A stretch of DNA of 31,766 nt, taken from contig JAEYPE010000215.1 in the NCBI GenBank assembly GCA_023411035.1, positions 1 through 31,766 on the forward strand, given 5' to 3'. The position numbers and the translations under genes were made by a program. The notes under the pieces are model-generated. The model saw only the letters and a list, made by a program, of their open reading frames with translations, did not search any database and was not told the DNA's origin. This stretch comes from Pseudomonadota bacterium (GTDB taxonomy: Bacteria; Pseudomonadota; Alphaproteobacteria; Azospirillales; Azospirillaceae). Shown here piece by piece: positions 15,876 to 23,077 of this stretch (positions are counted from its first letter, which is position 1; the number at the start of each line of letters is the position of its first letter).

Positions 15876-17006
15876 ATGGAACCGGCCTTCACGCTGGGGC
15901 TCGAAGAGGAATATCTGCTGGTGGACCGCAAGACGCGGGACATCGCGCGCAACCCGCCGGAGGCCATGCTCGCCGCCTGCCAGGAGCAGGCGCCCGACCG
16001 CATCCATCCGGAGTTCCTCCGCTGCCAGATCGAGGTCGGAACGCCGGTCTGCACCACGCTCGCCGAGGCGCGGCGGGAACTGGGCGCGCTGCGCGCCACC
16101 GTGGCCGGGGTTGCGCGGGACCATGATCTCGCCCCGATCGCGGCCTCCACCCATCCCTTCGCCGCCTGGGAGCCGCAGAAGCACACCAACCGCGACCGCT
16201 ACAACATGCTGGCCCGCGATCTGGGCGCCCCGGCGCGGCGGCTGATGATCTGCGGGATGCACGTCCATGTGGGGATCGAGGACGACGACCTGCGGATCGA
16301 CCTGATGAACCAGGTCCGCTATTTCCTGCCGCATCTGCTGGCCCTGTCCACCTCCTCGCCCTTCTGGCGGGGGCAGGACATGGAACGGAAATCCTACCGG
16401 CTGGCGGTGTGGAACGAGTTGCCGCGCACCGGCATGCCCGACAGCTTCCAAAGCTTCGGGGAGTACCAGCAGCAGGTGAACGTGCTGGTCAGGGCCGGCA
16501 TCATCGAGGACGCCAGCAAGCTGTGGTGGGACATCCGCCCGTCCCAGCGCTTCCCGACGCTGGAGATGCGGATCACCGACGTCTGCACCCGGCTGGACGA
16601 CGCGGTGACGGTGGCGGCTCTGTTCCGCTGCCTGTTGCGGATGCTGTGGCGGCTGCGGTTGAGGAACGTCGTCTGGCGTCCGTACAAGAACCTGTTGATC
16701 GAGGAGAACCGCTGGCGTGCCCAGCGCTACGGCCTGGACGACGGGCTGGTGGATTTCGGGCGCGGCACCATCGTCCCCTACGCCGACCTGATGGAAGAGC
16801 TGATCGAGCTGACCCGCGAGGACGCGGAGCATTTCGATTGCGTGGCGGAGGTCGCCCACGCCCGCGACATCATCCGGCGCGGCACCAGCGCCCATCGTCA
16901 GGTCGCCATCTACCGCGAGGCGCTGGAGCAGGGCGCCACCGGCTGGGAAGCCCTGGCCCAGGTGGTGGACTGGCTGGCCGAGGAAACGATGGTCGGGATC
17001 GAATGA
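15876..17006 (+). CDS. YbdK-type carboxylate-amine ligase (GCS2 family)
   Basis: The 376-residue protein matches the glutamate-cysteine ligase family 2 / YbdK group (COG2170). Marks are FTLGLEEEYLLVD at the N-terminus, CQIEVGTP, the MHVHVGIED metal/substrate region and the TLEMRITDVCTRLDDAV segment. These enzymes use ATP to join a carboxylate to an amine; YbdK itself has only weak gamma-glutamylcysteine activity. It is six bases after the amidohydrolase gene and surely shares its mRNA. A ligase next to an amidohydrolase suggests making and breaking of one amide metabolite. A weak GGGG/CCCC hairpin at 17022-17043 follows. Confidence 0.9.
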   Translation: MEPAFTLGLEEEYLLVDRKTRDIARNPPEAMLAACQEQAPDRIHPEFLRCQIEVGTPVCTTLAEARRELGALRATVAGVARDHDLAPIAASTHPFAAWEPQKHTNRDRYNMLARDLGAPARRLMICGMHVHVGIEDDDLRIDLMNQVRYFLPHLLALSTSSPFWRGQDMERKSYRLAVWNELPRTGMPDSFQSFGEYQQQVNVLVRAGIIEDASKLWWDIRPSQRFPTLEMRITDVCTRLDDAVTVAALFRCLLRMLWRLRLRNVVWRPYKNLLIEENRWRAQRYGLDDGLVDFGRGTIVPYADLMEELIELTREDAEHFDCVAEVAHARDIIRRGTSAHRQVAIYREALEQGATGWEALAQVVDWLAEETMVGIE

Positions 17007-17046
17007 AACCACTGGAAATCCGGGGCAACTTTCGGAAAGCCCCTAC

Positions 17047-17075
17047 TTGACCTTTGCGTCATCCAGCCATACCCT
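17047..17075 (+). promoter_or_regulatory. Candidate promoter for the metY leader
   Basis: TTGACC (17047-17052) is separated by 17 bases from TACCCT (17070-17075). The -35 is strong and the -10 is weak. The predicted start near 17082 gives a leader of about 100 bases containing two hairpins. Confidence 0.45.
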
Positions 17076-17087
17076 CGCCGCAAATCA

Positions 17088-17168
17088 GCTCACCGAGTTG
17101 AGCAGGGCAGGCAGAAAAAACACGAAACAGCAGGGGCCGCTCGCACCACGGGCGGCCCTTACCTTTTT
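17088..17168 (+). promoter_or_regulatory. metY leader: small hairpin plus terminator hairpin (candidate attenuator or riboswitch)
   Basis: GCTCA/TGAGC (17088-17092 with 17099-17103) forms a small stem with a 6-base loop, followed by an A-rich linker. Then AGGGGCCGC (17132-17140) pairs with GCGGCCCTT (17152-17160), with one G-U, and a five-T run lies at 17164-17168. This terminator ends only 13 bases before the metY ATG. It does not match the SAM-I or SAM-II consensus as I know them. Reading through it must be controlled if the upstream promoter is real; it could also end the upstream operon. Confidence 0.55.
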
Positions 17169-17181
17169 CAGGGGCAAGGGT

Positions 17182-18492
17182 ATGGCCGACGCCAAGTTCC
17201 TCAAATTCGACACGCTGAGCCTGCACGCCGGCCAGAGGCCCGACCCGGCCACCGGGGCGCGGGCTGTGCCGATCTATCAGTCGACGTCCTATGTCTTCGA
17301 CGACACCGACCACGCCGCCGCGCTGTTCAACTTGGAACGGACGGGGCACATCTATTCCCGCATCTCCAACCCCACGGTGGCGGTGCTGGAGGAGCGGCTG
17401 GCGGCGTTGGACGGCGGCGTCGGCGCGGTCTGCACGGCCAGCGGTCAGGCGGCCCTGACGCTCGCCATCATGACGCTGATGGACGCGGGCGGGCACATCG
17501 TCGCCTCCTCCTCGATCTACGGCGGCAGCCGCAACCTGCTGGCCTACACGCTGCCGCGATTCGGCATCACCACGACCTTCGTGAATCCCCGCGACCTCGA
17601 CGGCTTCCGCGCGGCCATCCGGCCCGAAACGCGGCTGCTGTTCGGCGAGGTGCTGGGCAATCCGGGGCTGGAGGTGCTGGACATCCCGCGGGTGTCGGCC
17701 ATCGCCCATGACGCCGGACTGCCGCTGCTGGTCGATGCCACCTTCGTCACGCCCTATCTGTGCAAGCCGCTGAATTTCGGCGCCGATCTGGTCATGCATT
17801 CCTGCACCAAGTGGCTGGCCGGGCACGGCGTCGCCATCGGCGGCGTGGTGATCGACGGCGGCACCTTCGATTGGGAGGCGTCCGGCAAGTTCCCGACCCT
17901 GACGGAGCCCTACGCCGGCTATCACGGCATCGATTTCGCGGAGGAATACGGGCCGGCGGCCTTCGTCATGCGCGCCCGCGCGGAGGGGCTGCGCGACTTC
18001 GGCGCCTGCATGAGCCCGATGAACGCCTTCCAGATCCTCCAGGGTGTGGAAACCCTGCCGCTGCGCATGAAGGGACACGTCCACAACACCCGCAAGGTGC
18101 TGGGCTTCCTGGAATCAGAGGCTTACGCGGAGAACGGCAGCGTCGCCTGGGTCACCCATCCGGAACTGGCCGACCATCCCGACCACCGGCTGCGCGCGCA
18201 GCTTCTGCCGCACGGCGCCGGCTCCATCATCTCCTTCGGGATCAAGGGCGGGCGGGAGGCCGGGCGGCGCTTCATCGAGAAACTGACGCTGTTCTCCCAC
18301 CTCGCCAATGTCGGCGACGCGAAGTCGCTGGTCATCCACCCGGCCAGCACCACCCATGCCCAACTCGACGCCGAGGCGCTCGCCGCGTCCGGGGTGGGGG
18401 AGGACATGATCCGCCTGTCCATCGGGCTGGAGGATTGCGACGACCTGATCGACGATCTGCGCCAGGCGCTGCGCGCCGCGACCAAGGCGTGA
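17182..18492 (+). CDS. metY: O-acetylhomoserine sulfhydrylase (homocysteine synthase)
   Basis: This PLP enzyme of the Cys/Met-metabolism family (436 residues) makes homocysteine from O-acetylhomoserine and sulfide. The PLP lysine is Lys210 in MHSCTKWLAGHG. The YQSTSYVFDDTDHAAALF start, the YSRISNPT tyrosine/arginine motif and ATGQ-like TASGQAALTLA are typical. The long insertion around EPYAGYHGIDFAEEYGPAAF marks the MetY type rather than MetB or MetC. ATG 17182 has GGGGCAAGGGT upstream; a longer frame to 17047 would cross the terminator hairpin. It lies 14 bases before an alpha/beta hydrolase gene. Confidence 0.93.
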   Translation: MADAKFLKFDTLSLHAGQRPDPATGARAVPIYQSTSYVFDDTDHAAALFNLERTGHIYSRISNPTVAVLEERLAALDGGVGAVCTASGQAALTLAIMTLMDAGGHIVASSSIYGGSRNLLAYTLPRFGITTTFVNPRDLDGFRAAIRPETRLLFGEVLGNPGLEVLDIPRVSAIAHDAGLPLLVDATFVTPYLCKPLNFGADLVMHSCTKWLAGHGVAIGGVVIDGGTFDWEASGKFPTLTEPYAGYHGIDFAEEYGPAAFVMRARAEGLRDFGACMSPMNAFQILQGVETLPLRMKGHVHNTRKVLGFLESEAYAENGSVAWVTHPELADHPDHRLRAQLLPHGAGSIISFGIKGGREAGRRFIEKLTLFSHLANVGDAKSLVIHPASTTHAQLDAEALAASGVGEDMIRLSIGLEDCDDLIDDLRQALRAATKA

Positions 18493-18506
18493 AGGGAGAG
18501 GCTGCC

Positions 18507-19304
18507 ATGGAATTGACCGTCAACGGCCAGACCGTCTACGCCCACACGGGCGGGCGGCCCTTCGACCCGGCCAAGCCTGCGCTGGTGCTGATCCACGGCG
18601 CCGGCATGGACCACACGGTGTGGAGTCTGCAAAGCCGCTACCTCGCCCATCACGGGCGGTCGGTCCTGGCGGTGGACTTGCCGGGCCATGGCCGTTCCGG
18701 CGGCGCGCCGATTCCCTCCATCGAAGGGCTGGCGGACTGGATCGTCGCGCTGCTGGATGCTGCGGGTGTGGCGAAAGCGGCGCTTGCCGGCCATTCCATG
18801 GGTGCCCTGGTGGCTCTGGAAACCGCGGCGCGGCACGGCAGCCGCGTCGAATCGCTGGCCCTCCTGGGGGTCGCGGAGACGATGCCGGTGCATCCGGACC
18901 TGCTGGCCGCAGCGGCGCTGAACGACCCGTCCGCCATCGAACTGGTCATCGGCTGGGGGCACGGGCCGCGCGGGCATGTCGGCGGGGCGGCGGCGCCCGG
19001 CCTGTCGCTGGTTCCCGGCGGGCGGCGGCTGATGCAGCGGGCGCGCCCCGGCGTGCTGGGCGTCGATCTCGGCGCCTGCAACGCCTATGCCCGTGGCGGC
19101 GAGGCCGCGGCGGCGGTGTCCTGCCCGGCGCTGTTCCTGCTGGGTGGAGTCGACCGCATGACCCCGGCGAAGTCCGGCAAGGCGCTTGCGGCCAAGGTCC
19201 GTGGTTCGGAAGTCATTCTGCTGTCTGGCATAGGCCATATGGTTATGACGGAAGCACCAGATGCAACCACCGATGCTTTCGCGGTCCGATTTTCTGCGCG
19301 ATAG
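18507..19304 (+). CDS. Alpha/beta-fold hydrolase
   Basis: The 265-residue protein has a complete alpha/beta hydrolase triad: nucleophile Ser97 in GHSMG, Asp216 in LGGVDRMTP and His244 in GIGHMVMTE. HGAGMDHTVW supplies the oxyanion hole, and DLPGHGRSGG follows. No signal peptide is seen, so it is probably cytoplasmic. The GAAGGGAGAGG site and 14-base gap tie it to metY. It lacks the length and motifs of MetX homoserine acetyltransferase, so a direct role in methionine synthesis is not supported. The substrate is unknown. Confidence 0.88.
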   Translation: MELTVNGQTVYAHTGGRPFDPAKPALVLIHGAGMDHTVWSLQSRYLAHHGRSVLAVDLPGHGRSGGAPIPSIEGLADWIVALLDAAGVAKAALAGHSMGALVALETAARHGSRVESLALLGVAETMPVHPDLLAAAALNDPSAIELVIGWGHGPRGHVGGAAAPGLSLVPGGRRLMQRARPGVLGVDLGACNAYARGGEAAAAVSCPALFLLGGVDRMTPAKSGKALAAKVRGSEVILLSGIGHMVMTEAPDATTDAFAVRFSAR

Positions 19305-19402
19305 CCCGGCTTTTCCCTTGCTGATTACATTGCCGTCATCAATCGTTAACAGATTTCCGTCTTACTGAACTGCGTTGGAATGGCGCTGCGGTAAGGTGTC
19401 CT

Positions 19403-21295
19403 GTGCGGAATCTTGAGCGGAATGTTCATGCCCTGATGGCGATCGCCGGCGATGTGATGGCCGTGGTGTCGCGCGACGGCCGGTTCGCCGATGTGGGGGC
19501 CGCTTCGCACCGCGTGCTGGGCATTCCGCCGGAATCGCTGCGGGGCACGCTCGCTCTGGATTGCGTCCATCCGGATGACCGGGGGGAGGCCGCCCGGCGC
19601 CTTGCCTGCCACGGCAGCGGGGCGCCCATGGGAGCCGTGGGACCGTTCGTCTGCCGGGTGCGCCACGCGGCGGGCGGCTGGCGCCATATGGAAGCGACGG
19701 CGCAGAGCCTGCTGGATGATCCCGACATCCAGGGAATCGTCGTCAACGCCCGCGACGTGACCGACCGGGTGGAGGCCGAACAACGGCTGCGGGCGAGCGA
19801 AGCCCTGTATCAGACGCTGGCCCGCTCCGCCCCGGTCGGCATTTTCCAGACGGACCGGGAAGGCGGACTCGTCTTCGCCAACCCGCGTTTCGCCGCCATC
19901 GCCGGGCTGGCCCCCGACGCGCTGTCCGGCCATGCCTGGCGCGCGTCCCTGCATCCGGACGACCGCCCGCGGCTGGAGGCGGATTGGGCGCGGGCGGTGA
20001 CGGAAAGGCAGCCGGTTCTGCTGAATCTGCGTTTTTGCGGGGCGGATGGCGGGGTGACCTTCGCCCTGTGCCAGGGCTCGCCGTTGACCGACGCGGACGG
20101 GCGGGTGCAGGGCTGCGTCGGCACGCTGACCGACATGACCGAATATGTGCGGACCGCCGACGCGCTGCTGATGGCGCAGGCGCGGACCAACGCCATCGTG
20201 GACGCCGCCGCCGACGCCATCGTCACCATGGATGGGGAAGGCATCGTCCACAGCTTCAACCCGGCGGCGGAGGCGATGTTCGGCGTCCCGGCGGCGGACA
20301 TGCTGTGGAGCCGGATCGATCGGCTGATCCCGGACATCGGGCGGGTGTTGCAGGACGGCGAACTGGCCGTCTACCAGCCGGGCGGAGAGGCTCGCGGAGT
20401 CGGGGCCGTGCGCGAGGCCATGGCCGCGCGGGGGGACGATGGCAGCCGCTTTCCCATCGAACTGTCGGTCAACGCGGTGGAGACGGGCGGGCGCCGCGTC
20501 TTCATCGGCATCATCCGCGACATCACCGGACGCAAGCGGATCGAAAGCGACCTGATCGCGGCGAAGGAGGCCGCCGAATCGGCGGATCGCGCCAAATCGA
20601 CCTTCCTTCAGGTCATGAGCCACGAACTGCGGACCCCGCTCAACGCGGTTATCGGCTTCGCCCAGGTAATCGAGATGCGGCTGCTGGGCGCGGTGGAGGT
20701 GGGCCGCTACGTCGAGTACGCCGGGTCGATCCGTCAGTCGGGTGAACATCTGCTGGCGATCATCGACGATATCCTGGACATCACCACCATCGAGGCCGGC
20801 GGGCTGCGGTTGAGTGAAAGCTTCGTCGATCCGTCCGCCCTGGTGGGAGAGGCGCTGAACCTCGTGGCGATCCAGGCGGGCAAGTGCGGCGTGCCCATCC
20901 ACATCGAAATGGAGGACGGCTTGCCGCCGCTGTCCGGCGACGCGCTGCGCCTGCGGCAGGTGCTGGTGAATCTGCTGTCGAACGCCGTCAAATTCTCCCG
21001 TATGGGCGACACCGTCGTCATCCGCGCGCGCCGCGGGGATGCGGGCGGACTGGCGTTGTCCGTGACGGACACCGGGATCGGCATCGCGGCGGAGGACATC
21101 CCGAAGGCGCTGATTCCCTTCGCCCAGGTGGACCAGTCCATGTCGCGGCGCTACGAGGGATTGGGGCTCGGCCTGTCCATCTCTAAGCGGCTGGTCGAGG
21201 CGCACGGCGGCACGCTGCGCATCGACAGCGCACCGGGGCAGGGGACCACCGTGACCATGGATCTGCCGCCCAAGCGGATCATGGGCGATCTGTAG
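19403..21295 (+). CDS. Soluble PAS-domain sensor histidine kinase
   Basis: This 630-residue kinase has three PAS-like modules at about residues 10-115, 132-245 and 258-375. The DHp helix follows with phospho-acceptor His407 in MSHELRTPLNAVIGF. The ATPase domain has NLLSNAVKFS (about 522), DTGIGI (about 556) and GLGLGLSISKRL (about 586). There are no membrane helices and no receiver domain. The start is GTG 19403, with TAAGGTG upstream; ATG 19436 is possible. No response regulator gene is adjacent, so its partner is elsewhere. The ligand of the PAS domains cannot be told from sequence. Confidence 0.92.
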   Translation: MRNLERNVHALMAIAGDVMAVVSRDGRFADVGAASHRVLGIPPESLRGTLALDCVHPDDRGEAARRLACHGSGAPMGAVGPFVCRVRHAAGGWRHMEATAQSLLDDPDIQGIVVNARDVTDRVEAEQRLRASEALYQTLARSAPVGIFQTDREGGLVFANPRFAAIAGLAPDALSGHAWRASLHPDDRPRLEADWARAVTERQPVLLNLRFCGADGGVTFALCQGSPLTDADGRVQGCVGTLTDMTEYVRTADALLMAQARTNAIVDAAADAIVTMDGEGIVHSFNPAAEAMFGVPAADMLWSRIDRLIPDIGRVLQDGELAVYQPGGEARGVGAVREAMAARGDDGSRFPIELSVNAVETGGRRVFIGIIRDITGRKRIESDLIAAKEAAESADRAKSTFLQVMSHELRTPLNAVIGFAQVIEMRLLGAVEVGRYVEYAGSIRQSGEHLLAIIDDILDITTIEAGGLRLSESFVDPSALVGEALNLVAIQAGKCGVPIHIEMEDGLPPLSGDALRLRQVLVNLLSNAVKFSRMGDTVVIRARRGDAGGLALSVTDTGIGIAAEDIPKALIPFAQVDQSMSRRYEGLGLGLSISKRLVEAHGGTLRIDSAPGQGTTVTMDLPPKRIMGDL

Positions 21296-21327
21296 GACGG
21301 TGGCGGCGGTTTCCGGCGGACACAAGA

Positions 21328-21355
21328 ACGGCGCCCCGGTTTCCCGAGGCGCCGT
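21328..21355. terminator. Convergent terminator between the kinase and hsp20 genes
   Basis: ACGGCGCC (21328-21335) pairs with GGCGCCGT (21348-21355) in the 82-base gap between two convergent genes. On the minus strand it is followed by TCTTG. The T-run is short, so strength is uncertain. Confidence 0.55.
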
Positions 21356-21377
21356 CCGGACGTTCGGAGCGTCGCGG

Positions 21378-21839
21378 TTACGCGGCCTGCTGGGTCAGCG
21401 CGGGCTTCGGCGCGCCGTTGGCGCTGATCTGGATGGTGCGCGGCTTCATCGTTTCCGGCACTTCGCGCACCAGATCGATGTGGAGCAGTCCGTTCGTCAG
21501 ATTGGCGTTGCCCACCCTGATGAAGTCGGCAAGCTGAAAGCGGCGCTCGAAAGCGCGGCCGGCAATACCCCGGTAGAGGAATTGGCCGGTCTCCTGTTCC
21601 TTCTTAGCTTTCCCTGTGACCACCAAAGAGTTCTGCTGAGCGGTGATTTCCAAGTCCTCCGGGCCAAAGCCGGCAACGGCCATGGTGATCCGGTAGGCAT
21701 CATCACCCGTCTTCTCGATGTTGTAGGGCGGGTAGGACGCGGCGGCCTCGTCGCCGGTCATCGCGTTCTCCAGAAGACGCGAGAGGCGGTCGAACCCGAC
21801 GGTCGAACGGAACAGGGGCGAAAGGTCGTAGGAGCGCAT
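21378..21839 (-). CDS. Small heat-shock protein, Hsp20/IbpA type
   Basis: The 153-residue chaperone holds unfolded proteins in an ATP-independent way. The N-terminus MRSYDLSPLFRSTVGFDRL is the IbpA-like start. The alpha-crystallin domain spans about residues 38-130, with PPYNIEKTGDDAYRITMAVAG, the SLVVTGKAK strand and GIAGRAFERRFQLADFI. The C-terminal tail has KPRTIQI, an I-X-I-type anchoring motif (IQI). The ATG at 21839 follows GGAGG, which is buried in a ROSE-like hairpin. A heat-shock promoter candidate lies about 110 bases upstream, so heat control at both transcription and translation is likely. Confidence 0.94.
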   Translation of the reverse strand: MRSYDLSPLFRSTVGFDRLSRLLENAMTGDEAAASYPPYNIEKTGDDAYRITMAVAGFGPEDLEITAQQNSLVVTGKAKKEQETGQFLYRGIAGRAFERRFQLADFIRVGNANLTNGLLHIDLVREVPETMKPRTIQISANGAPKPALTQQAA

Positions 21840-21940
21840 GACATATCCTCCAAAAGAGCGATACAGCGGTCGGGGACCACGATCATCGTCGGTCCCCCGG
21901 CTTGCGGTTCCGGCGAACCCCAACTGGGCGTCCGCCTTCA
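21840..21940 (-). promoter_or_regulatory. ROSE-type RNA thermometer in the hsp20 leader
   Basis: On the minus strand the Shine-Dalgarno GGAGG lies in a hairpin at 21863-21844. TATC-G-CTC pairs with GAG-GATA around a UUUUG loop, with one bulged G (21859). The sequence UCGCU opposite AGGA matches the ROSE anti-SD rule U(U/C)GCU with its bulged G. A second strong hairpin (GGGGACC with GGTCCCC, 21872-21897) lies upstream, as expected for the multi-stem ROSE leader. Leader length is about 100 bases. Confidence 0.75.
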
Positions 21941-21947
21941 CCGCGAC

Positions 21948-21975
21948 AGATAAGCGAGCGTCCAGGCCGTTCAAG
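21948..21975 (-). promoter_or_regulatory. Candidate RpoH (sigma-32) promoter for hsp20
   Basis: On the minus strand CTTGAA (21975-21970) is followed after 15 bases by CTTATCT (21954-21948). This fits the alphaproteobacterial heat-shock pattern CTTGAN...CYTATNT. The predicted start near 21941 gives the leader that carries the ROSE hairpins. Confidence 0.6.
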
Positions 21976-22118
21976 AGGACGCATTTCAAAAATCGCCGGA
22001 CCACGCCGCCGCCGGCCACAGGGCGAAAGGCGGGGCTCCAAATCCACTCACAGATTGTTAATCAGTTGCGGCGAGGCTCGGAATCGGGCCATCCGGCCGC
22101 GAGAGGGGTACGGCCGTG

Positions 22119-22526
22119 ATGGAAACACCGACCTTCTTCAACGGAACCTATGATGAGACGATGGCGCTTCTGATCGAGGCACGCAATTACATCGCCTATC
22201 ATGATGCCGTCAGCCATCGGGCGCTGCCGCCGCACGTCCGGCTTCAGATCTCGTACGAATCGATGCGGGTGACCAGCCGCCTGACCCAGGTCATGGCCTG
22301 GCTTCTGGCGCAGAAGGCCGTCCATGCCGGGGAGATGACCCGCGAACAGGCGGCGAGCGACGATTTCGCCCTGTCGGGCGGGGATATCTGCACCGATCCC
22401 TCCGGCCCCGACAACGAAGCGTTGCCTGAAGGTCTGCGCAGCCTTCTGGAGCGCAGCCACCGGCTCTATATGCGCGTCGCCCGCCTGGACGAGCGCGCCC
22501 GTGACGCGGTGGCGATGGCCGGCTGA
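22119..22526 (+). CDS. rcdA: RcdA-like protein (DUF1465)
   Basis: The 135-residue helical protein matches the DUF1465 / RcdA family. The core pattern ESMRVTSRLTQVMAWLLAQ, then AVHAGEMTREQA and the late RSHRLYMRVARLD, is characteristic. In Caulobacter, RcdA is an adaptor that helps ClpXP degrade CtrA and other cell-cycle proteins. Here it ends soon after the RLYMRVARLD helix, so the flexible C-terminal tail of Caulobacter RcdA may be short or absent. ATG 22119 is used (a GTG lies at 22116), with GAGAGGGG upstream. It diverges from hsp20 across a 279-base spacer. The family call is confident; the adaptor role is inferred. Confidence 0.8.
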   Translation: METPTFFNGTYDETMALLIEARNYIAYHDAVSHRALPPHVRLQISYESMRVTSRLTQVMAWLLAQKAVHAGEMTREQAASDDFALSGGDICTDPSGPDNEALPEGLRSLLERSHRLYMRVARLDERARDAVAMAG

Positions 22527-22559
22527 ACGGTCGTGCTGCAAAACGCAGAAACACGAAAA

Positions 22560-22590
22560 GGGCGCCCGGCGGACCGGACGCCCCATTTCG
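22560..22590. terminator. Bidirectional terminator between rcdA and rpmE
   Basis: GGGCGCCCGG (22560-22569) pairs with CCGGACGCCC (22574-22583), with one wobble, around a CGGA loop. The minus strand then reads TTTTCGTGTTT and the plus strand ATTTCGTTTT. It serves both convergent genes. Confidence 0.85.
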
Positions 22591-22608
22591 TTTTGCGGAC
22601 GAAGAAGA

Positions 22609-22833
22609 TTACTTCTTCAGGCCGAAGCTCGCGAAGCGCTTGTTGAACTTGGCGATCTGGCCGCCGGTGTCCAGCAGCTTCTGCACGCCGGTCCAAGCCG
22701 GGTGCGACTTCGGGTCGATGTCGAGGCGCAGCGTATCGCCCGGCTTGCCCATCGTGGAGCGGGTCTTGAACGTGCTGCCGTCGGTCATCACCACGTTGAT
22801 CTCGTGGTAGTCGGGATGGATATCAGTCTTCAT
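22609..22833 (-). CDS. rpmE: 50S ribosomal protein L31, cysteine-free form
   Basis: L31 (74 residues) links the 50S central protuberance to the 30S head. It starts MKTDIHPDYHEINVVMTDG and has the SHPAWTGVQKLLDTGGQI core. No cysteine is present, so it is a zinc-independent L31, in line with the zinc-free S14 in this genome. ATG 22833 follows AGGAACC; a clear promoter lies at 22890-22862. It is a single-gene unit ended by a shared terminator. Confidence 0.96.
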   Translation of the reverse strand: MKTDIHPDYHEINVVMTDGSTFKTRSTMGKPGDTLRLDIDPKSHPAWTGVQKLLDTGGQIAKFNKRFASFGLKK

Positions 22834-22861
22834 GGCCGGGGTTCCTGCAAAGCGAGCGCGG

Positions 22862-22890
22862 TCTATAGCAAAGCATGCGGCATGATGCAA
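22862..22890 (-). promoter_or_regulatory. Promoter for rpmE
   Basis: On the minus strand TTGCAT (22890-22885) and TATAGA (22867-22862) are spaced by exactly 17 bases. The predicted start near 22855 gives a 22-base leader to rpmE. Confidence 0.75.
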
Positions 22891-22960
22891 CCGCGTTCCT
22901 GTGCCGAAAAGGCGTCCGGTTCCTGATCGGCCACCGTTCCGGCATAGCGCCATCTCCATC

Positions 22961-23077
22961 ACCACAGAGGCACGGACACCACAGAGACACGGAGGCGCAG
23001 AGGATTCGGACGGTGGGCACCGGGAAACGGGGGGCGGTGCCGCTGGCCGGATCTCCGTGCCTCCGTGTCACCGTGGT
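22961..23077. repeat. CACAGAG-type repeat with long imperfect inverted arms
   Basis: Two 17-base direct copies begin with ACCACAGAG at 22961 and 22978. The second copy runs into a left arm (22978-23005) that matches, in reverse complement, a right arm at 23051-23077. GACACGGAGGC is shared exactly and most flanking bases agree. The arms enclose about 45 bases of GC-rich sequence. The rest of the 373-base gap between rpmE and the ABC gene shows nothing else I can name. It resembles the CACAGAG-rich intergenic repeats of various bacteria. Confidence 0.65.

Noticed and set aside
14877..17012. A 711-codon open frame on the minus strand opposite the amidohydrolase and ligase genes
   Set aside because: It is the GC-rich shadow of two well-supported plus-strand genes. 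Its translation is His/Arg/Gln-rich with no domain.
17082..17181. SAM-II or SAM-I riboswitch before metY
   Set aside because: The conserved cores of these classes, as I know them, are not visible. I kept only an unclassified attenuator or riboswitch candidate.
19346..21325. A 659-codon minus-strand frame opposite the histidine kinase
   Set aside because: The kinase motifs on the plus strand are complete. The opposite frame is an Arg/His/Pro-rich shadow.
22040..22075. CtrA box upstream of rcdA
   Set aside because: Only a single TTAA is present near 22057, with no second half-site at the required spacing.
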